Positions 9,001-13,695 of a DNA stretch of 13,695 bases are shown in pieces. The position numbers and the translations under genes were made by a program. Positions within the stretch are counted from its first letter, which is position 1, and every line of letters starts with the position of its first letter. Below the pieces are notes generated by a model. The model did no database searches and was not told the DNA's origin. It saw only the letters and a program-made list of their open reading frames with translations. Source of the DNA: Temnopleurus reevesii (taxonomy: Eukaryota; Echinodermata; Echinoidea; Temnopleuroida; Temnopleuridae); assembly GCA_036244855.1 (NCBI GenBank), contig BQKZ01002482.1, positions 56,882 through 70,576 on the forward strand, in the 5' to 3' direction.

Positions 9001-10682
9001 GAGGCAAAATAATTATGCCGCACATGCCACAAGATTCAGAGAGCTAAATATGTGATATGGATAATTGTGAGACTGTTTAACTTTTACCCACTAGACAAAA
9101 ATGGGTTTTGTGCAATTCTTCTATAGTGCTTCTATCTTTCTCATGTCACCATTATAGCCAATTTTAACTAAAGATCGTACTTACCTCTAAATAATGTTCT
9201 CTCTTCAGCATGAGAATGCCCCCTATGAAAGTCTTGTAATGATATCTGGGATGGATCTCTGGTGCTGCTATGTGGTGAGGTCCTTTGACAATTCTATCAT
9301 AGTGATAGCTGAGGTCACGGTTTCGAGGTAGAAGGTCGACATCATGCATGACCATATAATCACATTCGTCTTTACTCTGCAGAAAACCTATGTTGATTAA
9401 TGCTGCTCTATTGAACCTGTAAGGAATTGCGTGTTGTAAAATAGAAAACTGTTAGCAAATATACATCTACATAGCACATCCACTGAAAAGTTTTATGGAA
9501 TTTCACATAGCAATTGTGTCAATTTCTTGTTCAAATTTCTAAATAGATGCTGAGCGAGATTGGAAGCATCAACTCCTTCTTGTTCATCTCTTCCTCCTCC
9601 GGTTGCCCTTGCCCCTCTCGTCCCCCACCCCTCTTTATCTCCATCCTTTCTTCTTCATCCCTCTTCTTCCTCCTCCTCTTCCTCCTCCTCCATTCCCTAA
9701 CCCTCCCTTACCCCTACATCCCATCCCCCTCCCTCCTGATCTTTCCTTGCCCCCTCCTCCTCCCCTCTTCGAACCCTCCCTTTCCTCCTCCGCCCCTCCT
9801 TCTCCCATTCTGCCCCTTCTCTCCCGATTTTTCCCTGCCCCTCCTATTCATGCCCCTCCCTCTCCTATCTCATCCCTCCCCTCCCTATCTTTCCTTCTCA
9901 TCCCCCCCCTCCTCCCCTCTTCCTGGAGGCCTCCACTTCCCCTTCTCCCTTTGTCTCTCCTCTTCCTCATCCTCCTTTCACCCCCTCATCTTCAGACTTC
10001 ACCACTACTTATCCAATCCCACCCCTCCCTCGATCCCCACCTCCTCCTCCTCTCTCTCCCACTCCTCATCCTCCCTTTCCCCTCCTCCCATTCTGCTGCC
10101 TCCCCCAATCTCTCAAGCCCCTTTCTTCTCCTTCTCCTCCTTCCTCTCCTCCTCTCCCTCCTCCTCATTTTCCTCCTTCTTCCCCACCTCCTTCCCCCCT
10201 CCTCCTTGCCCCCTCTCCTACTCCCACTTCTCCCTTGAGGTAGGCAATCATTTATTGGTCTGACAGTGGCCCATCTGATAATGATACGATAATGATGATA
10301 AGATATCAAGGTACCTAAAATTATCGATCTGATTCACGATATAGATGTGATGGCGAACTTTCTGCATGTTCAAAAATTTGCGCATGTACGGCACAAACTC
10401 CATAAGCTCTTCAAAACGTTCCCTGAATGGCACAACCAATGCCAATTTATGATGTCCCCACGATACATCGTCTTCTCCAGCTTCATCAATGTCTTTCCTA
10501 CGTTGCTTGAGTTGTTCTTCCTGAGTGCTGATCTGTTGTTTTAATCCTTGGATCTTGAGGGCCATTTGGTCGATGTCATTGCAATCACAGTGTTTACGCA
10601 TTAGGAGGTTGACCGAGATTACGATTAAGACCACAACCAGAAAGAGGAGCACCCGGGTAAGGGAGACACGTCTGTAAGCCAT
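5855..10682 (-). CDS. B4GALT7: Beta-1,4-galactosyltransferase 7 (xylosylprotein 4-beta-galactosyltransferase), five coding exons
   Basis: Joining 10682-10315, 9416-9185, 8091-8008, 7423-7316 and 6016-5855 on the minus strand gives an uninterrupted 317-residue protein; the human enzyme is 327 by memory. Residues 11-27 form a hydrophobic anchor close to the N-terminus (type II Golgi topology). Residues 36-62 are Q/E/K-rich and coiled-coil-like, fitting a stem. The catalytic domain starts near W75 with [14 protein letters not shown]. It carries DVD at 148-150 (metal/UDP binding in GT7 enzymes), [26 protein letters not shown] at 209-217 (acceptor and catalytic region) and HIHD at 245-248. The C-terminal cysteines C295, C304 and C312 match the human pattern ending in TPWC. 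The family transfers galactose from UDP-Gal to xylose on proteoglycan cores, step two of the GAG linker. No frameshift, premature stop or missing key residue is seen, so it should be functional. Introns are 898, 1093, 584 and 1299 nt. The identity is recognition from memory; the splice joints are read directly. Confidence 0.96.
6203..6375. repeat. Dispersed repeat family, copy B
   Basis: This is the partner of 597-756, in the same orientation. The best-kept core is CAATTGATTGCAAG followed by GAACCTGCCAATCAAAATCATTGT. The copies lie 5.6 kb apart and are clearly diverged, so this is an old repeat family rather than a recent segmental duplication. Confidence 0.65.
6934..7213 (+). mobile_element. 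tRNA-derived SINE, essentially full length
   Basis: The head has a Pol III A-box-like TGATGTAGTGGTC (6942-6954) and a perfect B box GGTTCGAATCC (6986-6996), 32 bases apart as in tRNA genes. A body follows: ATTTCCTTCAGCAAGAAATT, GGTGAATTGGTACCTGGCAGGA, then GAGCACGTAGCAGAGTGGA and GCGCTATATAAATT. It ends in an ATT/ATC-rich tail around 7197-7213. This layout is that of the abundant sea urchin tRNA-derived SINEs as I remember them. It is not a working tRNA: no acceptor stem closes around the head. Target duplications are not clear. Confidence 0.85.
7316..7423 (-). CDS. B4GALT7: B4GALT7 coding exon 4: HIHD metal-binding segment
   Basis: The 108-nt exon encodes 36 residues (229-264), phase 0 to phase 0, between acceptor TTTTTTATTGCAG and donor GTAAGA. 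It holds YHIHD at 244-248, which corresponds to the human FRHLHD block whose histidine helps bind Mn2+, followed by the basic helix [15 protein letters not shown]. The open frame continues past the donor, but the sequence after it no longer resembles the family. Confidence 0.95.
7424..8007 (-). other. B4GALT7: B4GALT7 intron 3 (584 nt)
   Basis: Donor GTAAGT begins at 8007 and the acceptor with a T-rich tract ends at 7424. On the plus strand it carries a LINE-like 3' tail (about 7620-7754). Around 7800-7865 GCAGGGTGCCAATCC..CCCTGCCTTATGGCATGGTGCAAA shows a short imperfect repeat of GGCAnGGTGC. Confidence 0.85.
7620..7754 (+). repeat. LINE-like 3' end with TCTA microsatellite tail
   Basis: TTCAGCTTTTAGCTGCAACTATTG is followed by TTCATAAACC and then about four TCTA/ATCT units at 7738-7754. 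A noncoding tail ending in a short microsatellite after an ATAAA-like signal is how CR1/RTE-type LINE 3' ends often look. The 5' limit is a guess and no reverse transcriptase is present. Confidence 0.35.
8008..8091 (-). CDS. B4GALT7: B4GALT7 coding exon 3: WGWGREDDE catalytic motif
   Basis: The 84-nt exon encodes 28 residues (201-228) in phase 0 on both sides, between acceptor CTTTCCCAG and donor GTAAGT. It contains [18 protein letters not shown], the most diagnostic motif of GT7 beta-1,4-galactosyltransferases. Tryptophans of this motif contact substrate and the acidic residues include the proposed catalytic base in solved family members. Because the exon is a multiple of three, skipping would keep frame but delete the active-site loop. 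Confidence 0.96.
8092..9184 (-). other. B4GALT7: B4GALT7 intron 2 (1093 nt)
   Basis: The intron runs from donor GTAAGT at 9184 to acceptor TTTCCCAG at 8092. Apart from the MITE at 8434-8608 and TA-rich sequence at 8609-8630, nothing is recognised. The plus-strand frame at 8702-8887 has no domain. Confidence 0.85.
8434..8608. mobile_element. pogo/Tc1-like MITE, 175 bp, TA target duplication
   Basis: The left end CAGTTTAACCTCTTTATAA and the reverse complement of the right end CAGTCAAACCTCGTTATAA match at 16 of 19 positions. Both ends are flanked by TA (8432-8433 and 8609-8610). CAGTnnAACCTC termini with TA duplication are typical of pogo-like MITEs (for example Emigrant-type elements). An internal direct repeat offset by 75 bp begins GGGACCAG at 8463 and 8538 and ends in GTTATATCAG, so the element has internally duplicated. 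There is no transposase, so it would depend on one encoded elsewhere. Confidence 0.85.
9185..9416 (-). CDS. B4GALT7: B4GALT7 coding exon 2: nucleotide-sugar binding region with DVD motif
   Basis: The 232-nt exon encodes residues 123-200. The acceptor is TTCCTTACAG and the donor is GTAAGT after GAG; the two bases carried over from exon 1 bring it to exactly 78 codons. It starts with [12 protein letters not shown], followed by MHDVDLLP holding the metal-coordinating DVD motif (148-150), and ends in the conserved [17 protein letters not shown]. These blocks align without gaps to the human sequence I remember, apart from substitutions in the loop after DVDLLP. Confidence 0.96.
9417..10314 (-). 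other. B4GALT7: B4GALT7 intron 1 (898 nt), mostly a homopurine block in the transcript
   Basis: The intron runs from donor GTACCT at 10314 to acceptor TTCCTTACAG at 9417. About three quarters is the pyrimidine tract at 9571-10235, read as a GGAGG/GAAGAGG-rich purine run in the transcript. Next to the donor is a short GATAATGAT-type repeat (about 10276-10302). Confidence 0.85.
9571..10235 (+). repeat. Long homopyrimidine (C+T) tract, ~660 nt
   Basis: The plus strand is almost only C and T over about 660 bases, with rare isolated purines and one longer interruption (TGGAGGCCTCCAC near 9925). It consists of irregular CCT/CTT/CCCCT runs rather than one clean unit. Long open frames on both strands (plus from 9547 and 9603, minus from 10309) come from the lack of A and therefore of stop codons; they encode only Ser/Pro/Leu or Arg/Gly/Glu runs. 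Such purine-pyrimidine asymmetry can form intramolecular triplex DNA and favours R-loops when the purine strand is the non-template strand, as it is here. Confidence 0.9.
10315..10682 (-). CDS. B4GALT7: B4GALT7 coding exon 1: N-terminus, membrane anchor, stem, start of catalytic domain
   Basis: The exon encodes residues 1-122 plus two bases of codon 123. ATG at 10682-10680 is chosen because an in-frame TGA lies 7 bases upstream within the same exon and the hydrophobic anchor follows ten residues later. The exon probably begins at 10695, after the acceptor TTCCTACAG, so 13 nt of 5' UTR precede the start codon. It ends at TTTAG with donor GTACCT (phase 2), completing Arg123 with the first G of exon 2. 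The start context is weak (T at -3, G at +4). An upstream out-of-frame ATG is described separately. Confidence 0.94.
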
Positions 10683-10692
10683 CGATGTTCAT
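10594..10692 (-). promoter_or_regulatory. Overlapping upstream ORF (32 codons) across the B4GALT7 start
   Basis: An ATG at 10692-10690 lies between the acceptor and the B4GALT7 ATG in another frame. It reads 32 codons to TAA at 10596-10594, overlapping the main coding sequence. Its context has G at -3, at least as good as the main start (T at -3). If it is in the mature mRNA it would be expected to reduce initiation at the main ATG. The ORF is visible; the regulatory effect is inference. Confidence 0.35.
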
Positions 10693-10697
10693 CACCT
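10683..10697 (-). other. B4GALT7: Splice acceptor and 13-nt 5' UTR before the B4GALT7 start
   Basis: On the minus strand the run ATTCTCCTTTGGTTCCTACAG ends at 10696 and is directly followed by GTGATGAACATCG and the start codon. This is a good polypyrimidine tract plus AG, so the ATG-bearing exon is probably not the first exon. The alternative is a transcript that starts within this region and ignores the acceptor. Confidence 0.6.
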
Positions 10698-11638
10698 GTA
10701 GGAACCAAAGGAGAATCATGAAAGCTTTGGTCTATTATTATCAATAAACTGTAGTGTAGAGATAGTATTAAAAATAGTATCAATAATGTTTGCATGACTA
10801 TACAGAGATGTAACGTTAGAGGTACAGGAGTAAATTGAGATTATGATCTCCTTTTTCTAGTTGCAATCAAAATTTTTGGTTTCTTGTTTTCCTGTTTTCC
10901 TATTTTAAATTTTGACATCAAGACCAATATTGATGATTCTTGTAGGAATCAAGCACTAATTAAATGGCATCTAATATTAAAAAAAAATATATTATGGTAA
11001 GTGCTAAAGTTAAAATGCGCCGGGATCGCTCATCTGCGACTCAATGACATATGCGATGTAACTCACGCGCTCCTTGAAATGAATACTTATTTCCTGAAAA
11101 TCACCAACTGCGAGTAAAGTGAATGGGGTGCAGAGAAGGATGCCAAATATTTTGAACTGCAAAAATGAGAGGGGTGTATAGTATTGACACAAATTAATGT
11201 ATCCTGTTATGAGAAAGATGAATCAATAAAACTTGAACTTGAACTTGAACTTGAATTTGATATTGTTCCTGGTCATATTTTGCGGAGATATTTCTCACAC
11301 ATACTCTTTAGCTTGCTCTTTAGGATATTTGTGATAACATGAGTTCTATACTGAATAGAAATTACATTGACTTCATGCCTTTTTCCGGCTGAAAATTTAG
11401 GTGCGCAGACATAAGACCCCCCATCATACAAAAATTCATGAGATCTTCTTTGATGCAAAAATATGCCTATGGCAATTATTGCAAAATTTGAAGGATGAAA
11501 TTAGCAGTCTATTTTTGTAATAGGCGTCCCAATATTAACTAATTCGGATTTCTAACTAATTGATGACAGGTTTCAAATGAGTGTATGATGTATGATTTGG
11601 TCTCTTTTTTTTTTTTTTTTTTACTTTCCTCCTCACAG
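10698..11638. other. Upstream region, probably the 5' intron of B4GALT7
   Basis: This is AT-rich sequence between the first coding exon and the candidate upstream exon. Apart from the LINE-like tail at 11180-11255 and a 17-T run at about 11605-11622 that belongs to the exon-like block, I see no gene. Minus-strand frames at 11010-11192 and 11273-11458 have no domain. Confidence 0.4.
11180..11255 (+). repeat. LINE-like 3' end: AATAAA followed by four CTTGAA units
   Basis: GATGAATCAATAAAA ends in the signal AATAAA at 11225-11230, followed by exactly four CTTGAA units at 11232-11255. A signal-plus-hexamer tail like this is common at the 3' ends of CR1/RTE-like elements in marine invertebrates. 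The upstream part is too short and diverged to assign. Confidence 0.4.
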
Positions 11639-11848
11639 CCCTCATCTGCCCCAGCCCTCATCCGCCACAGCTCAGGGGGAGCTAATGCCAACCTGCCGAA
11701 GGCCGCACGTCGACGTCAGGCCCACGGAACGGTCAGTGCCAGGAGTCGACGCCAGGAGTTTCGGGGGCAAAATTAGTGAGTTCCCGATCGAGTCAAAATC
11801 ACCCTACACAGGCAGCTCTTCCACCTCCCGCATTGGAGCCAAGTTCAG
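11639..11848 (+). CDS. Exon-like block of 210 nt, possible internal cassette exon of an unidentified gene
   Basis: A 17-T run and ACTTTCCTCCTCACAG form a strong acceptor ending at 11638, and AAGTTCAG|GTATGA is a donor at 11849. The 210 nt between are GC- and CpG-richer than the surroundings and stay open in one frame (phase 2 in, phase 2 out), so inclusion or skipping would keep frame. The encoded peptide has basic and Ser-rich parts such as RRPHVDVRPTER and SPYTGSSSTSRIGAKFR. The end SRIGAKFR|Y weakly recalls the 'GSKFRYSG' motif of FERM-adjacent regions, which is a guess from memory. It lies antisense to the presumed 5' intron of B4GALT7. A repeat-derived origin is possible. Confidence 0.4.
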
Positions 11849-11902
11849 GTATGAAATTTACATGAAATTGAAATAAATATAAGTAAAGATCACAATACTT
11901 AC

Positions 11903-11942
11903 ATTCGTCGTTCTTTTGATTGAGTAATGCAGCCACAACAAC
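11903..11942 (-). other. Candidate upstream untranslated exon of B4GALT7
   Basis: On the minus strand a 40-nt block is bounded by acceptor-like ATTATTCTCAG and a strong donor CGAAT|GTAAGT. It lies about 1.2 kb upstream of the acceptor at 10696 and is the best donor I noticed upstream. It could be an internal 5' UTR exon, or the 3' part of a first exon whose start lies near 11950-12050. There is no transcript evidence in the sequence itself. Confidence 0.3.
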
Positions 11943-12050
11943 CTGAGAATAATGTAAAATCAGTGAACAAAGAAGGCGAAATAAATTCTCGTTCTTTTTT
12001 GTCCACGTCTGTGTTGAGTGAGTAGTCTCCGTTCAAGCATTGTGGCTGAT
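11943..12050. other. Possible promoter-side flank of B4GALT7
   Basis: This short stretch lies between the candidate upstream exon and the direct repeat. I see no TATA box in a convincing position and no CpG island. Assignment as promoter rests only on position. Confidence 0.15.
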
Positions 12051-12223
12051 ATTATTTGGAGTGCTGAATTTAAATTGATATCTGATTAAATATATTGAAA
12101 TGTAACTGAACTATACTGTAAATTCAACCATTGACAAACATGACAGAATGTCACACTCTTTATTTTGGGGGCATACTCATGAAATAGTCCATCCCTCCAT
12201 AAACTTGCTTAAAATAATAAATA
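12051..12223. repeat. Direct repeat, copy 1 (~173 bp)
   Basis: It begins ATTATTTGGAGTGC, contains CTGTAAATTCAACCATTGAC and CACACTCTTTATTTTGGGGG, and ends near AATAATAAATA. It is nearly the same as 12489-12667, with only about half a dozen substitutions and a few 1-2 base indels. No gene is inside. Confidence 0.9.
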
Positions 12224-12488
12224 CATGTAAGTAATTAATTAGACCGATAAAACGGGTCTATTTCGATCAGGATTTGCTTCGCTGAGGCTATCGCCTGGCT
12301 ACGCATCCTTCCTCTCTGGAGGGGGCACCACCAAAAGTCAGAAATCGTTAAAAAAAACCCTCCGAGAGTCAGATTTTTCTGTCTAGAATGAATGCTATTA
12401 TGTGTGTAATGTTGTGCTTTTCTTTAAATATGTTAGGCAGTGTCATCTGTTCTGATGTTAATTTTAGTCTGTTCTGGAGAGTGCTCCT
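12224..12488. other. Unique spacer between the two direct repeats
   Basis: The 265-bp spacer begins with a slightly GC-richer part (about 12240-12340) containing GCTTCGCTGAGGCTATCGCCT. CTCTCTGGAGGG at 12312-12323 pairs imperfectly with CCCTCCGAGAG at 12358-12368. No coding region is recognised, and there is nothing that would identify it as a retrotransposon interior. Confidence 0.5.
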
Positions 12489-12667
12489 ATTATTTGGAGT
12501 GCATGAATTTAAATTGATATCTGATCAAATATATTGAAATGTAACTGAACTATACTGTAAATTCAACCATTGACAAACATGACACAGAATGTCACACTCT
12601 TTATTTTGGGGGCATTCTCATAAAATAGTCCATCCCTCCATAAACTTGTTTAGAATAATTAATAAAT
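12489..12667. repeat. Direct repeat, copy 2 (~179 bp)
   Basis: Same orientation as copy 1 and 438 bp further on. The repeat boundaries are sharp on the left (ATTATTTGGA) and fade into AATAAATA on the right, so both copies may be independent insertions of one short element, or one local duplication that included the spacer. Confidence 0.9.
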
Positions 12668-12827
12668 ATAAAGAATAGTAGGCCTACGCCTTTACCCTTA
12701 CGATTATAATTCAGGGACAGGGAGCATACTACCCATAATGATAATGGGTAGTTTTTCTAGTCGGGAAGTTATCTTGTGCAGTGTAAATAATGCGTGTACC
12801 AGTGTGTACTCGAAAAACTGGGAGCAT

Positions 12828-12875
12828 CCCACGAGTCCGACAGCCCACGAGTCCGACAGCTCACGAGTCCGACAG
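12828..12875 (+). repeat. Left-arm tandem array, 3 x 16 bp
   Basis: CCCACGAGTCCGACAG occurs twice in a row, followed by CTCACGAGTCCGACAG. The three units are identical but for one base, so the array is young or homogenised. Confidence 0.95.
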
Positions 12876-13190
12876 AAATGAATATAAGCCTACTACATCG
12901 ACAATTTTCAAAATGAGGTTCGAGCTAGACATTTTGACATATGCTCGCAAGATCGACACTGACAAATTATTTGCTTTGAGCCCGACAGCACGCAAACAGA
13001 CCTATGAGACCGACTAACGTAAATATAGTTGTCGGACTAACTGTCGGACTAATAGACCAATTTTACCTTGAGTCGGTCTAATTTGTTTGGTCGTAATCAT
13101 GTGCGTTTTTATAATTTTTTCGGATTAATGAGTTGTCTGACTCTAATCCGTTTTTACGTGATGTCTTTTTCGTGCACCAATTATTCAAAA

Positions 13191-13254
13191 TGTCGGCCTC
13201 GTGAGCTGTCGGCCTCGTGAGATGTCGGACTCGTGGGCTGTCGGACTCGTCGGT
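13191..13254 (-). repeat. Right-arm tandem array, 4 x 16 bp, inverted
   Basis: Read on the plus strand the units start TGTCGGCCTCGTGAGC, TGTCGGCCTCGTGAGA, TGTCGGACTCGTGGGC and TGTCGGACTCGTCGGT. Reverse-complemented they match the left-arm unit. Two units carry a shared C-for-A change, which shows local spread within the arm. Confidence 0.95.
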
Positions 13255-13286
13255 AGTACCCGAAAAACTACCCATCTTAATGCTCC

Positions 13287-13695
13287 TCGATCAAGGCATG
13301 TATTTTCTTAATTTCATTAGCGGCAGGGAACCTCAAAGCTCATTCACATTTGTAGTTCTCAACTCCATAGCTGGCAAGTTGCTGAGTTTGAACGCAAATC
13401 AATGTATCGGGCATGGTAACAGTCAATGGAGGTGGATTGAAGTCTCCAATTGAATATACTAAATAAAGCAATACCATGTGAAGTGAATGAGGGAGAACCT
13501 ATAGGCTATAATTAATATCCCTAAAGACTTAGGGGTGAGGCTGACATATGCAGAGCTGCCAACCGAAATCCGTATTTTCTCCTATTTTACTTGCTTTTGG
13601 AGTACATTATTATTTGGCAATCAGTAATTAAGTAAGACATTGTTATGTCCACAATACCACCTTTTTGTCTCCTTGAATCAATGGCATCAGCTGGA
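13287..13695. other. Right edge of window, no gene recognised
   Basis: The plus-strand frame that starts in the fold-back arm and ends at 13453 is part repeat and part flank, with no domain. The remaining sequence shows no splice-bounded open block that I would trust. Confidence 0.4.

Larger units (their letters stand above)
12721..13286. mobile_element. Fold-back type DNA element with 16-bp tandem units in its inverted arms
   Basis: Outer ends GGAGCAT (12721-12727) and ATGCTCC (13280-13286) are inverted. Inside them ATGGGTAGTTTTTC (12744-12757) is inverted at 13262-13275. Three 16-bp units (C)(C/T)CACGAGTCCGACAG fill 12828-12875, and four inverted units TGTCGGnCTCGTGnnn fill 13191-13254. 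The 315-bp middle carries more degenerate GTCGGACTAA and GAnCGACA pieces, for example at 13031-13052. Long inverted arms built from short tandem repeats are the hallmark of fold-back elements, including the TU elements described from sea urchin. No transposase is encoded; frames at 12790-13017 and 13078-13275 are repeat translations. No clear target duplication was found. Confidence 0.75.

Noticed and set aside
9547..10263. Long plus-strand open frames (238 and 211 codons) and a 105-codon minus-strand frame
   Set aside because: They arise only because the C/T tract lacks stop codons. Two different frames on the same strand are open at once, the products are Ser/Pro/Leu or Arg/Gly/Glu runs, and the region is an intron of B4GALT7.
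12051..12667. LTR retrotransposon with 173-bp LTRs
   Set aside because: No TG..CA ends, no primer binding site or polypurine tract seen, and a 265-bp interior without coding sequence. Kept as a direct repeat pair only.
12828..13254. CRISPR-like array
   Set aside because: Units are 16 bp and directly adjacent without spacers, and the second set is inverted. The genome is eukaryotic.
12790..13275. Two frames with Thr/Arg/Ser-rich repeats inside the fold-back element
   Set aside because: They translate the 16-bp tandem units, which shift frame every unit and are inverted in the two arms. No protein family is visible.

Overview
This is an AT-rich eukaryotic window, probably from an echinoderm and most likely sea-urchin-like. 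It holds introns with GT/AG borders, a tRNA-derived SINE with an ATT-rich tail of the type common in sea urchins, LINE 3' ends, a TA-flanked MITE, and a fold-back element made of short tandem repeats. No prokaryotic gene layout is visible. The species call rests on recognising repeat styles and is an inference.

One protein-coding gene can be read completely: beta-1,4-galactosyltransferase 7 (B4GALT7, galactosyltransferase I). It lies on the minus strand between about 10695 and 5855 in five coding exons: 10682-10315, 9416-9185, 8091-8008, 7423-7316 and 6016-5855. All junctions have GT/AG borders and keep frame. The spliced product is 317 residues: a type II membrane anchor, a coiled-coil stem, and a GT7-family catalytic domain with [12 protein letters not shown] and HIHD motifs. 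The enzyme adds the first galactose of the proteoglycan linker tetrasaccharide in the Golgi. A splice acceptor 13 nt before the ATG implies an untranslated upstream exon, possibly at 11942-11903.

Left flank (1-5854, downstream of B4GALT7): no secure host gene. It holds two copies of a dispersed repeat family (597-756, with its partner at 6203-6375 in intron 4), a 5'-truncated L1/Tx1-like LINE insertion with poly(A) and a 14-bp target duplication (1269-1599), a ~113-bp tandem duplication (2922-3146), a SINE 3' fragment, a GC-richer small ORF island (3849-3959), and a 33-bp-arm hairpin (4405-4491).

The B4GALT7 introns hold a full-length tRNA-derived SINE (intron 4), a LINE-like tail with a TCTA microsatellite (intron 3), a pogo-like MITE (intron 2), and a ~660-nt almost pure pyrimidine tract (intron 1).

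Right flank (10696-13695): a LINE-like tail with four CTTGAA units, a plus-strand exon-like block of 210 nt (11639-11848), a 173-bp direct repeat pair (12051 and 12489), and a ~566-bp fold-back element (12721-13286) whose arms carry 3 and 4 copies of a 16-bp unit. I saw no CRISPR array, no rRNA and no obvious new multi-gene system. The most unusual items are the fold-back element, the homopyrimidine tract in a conserved gene, and the unassigned exon-like block.
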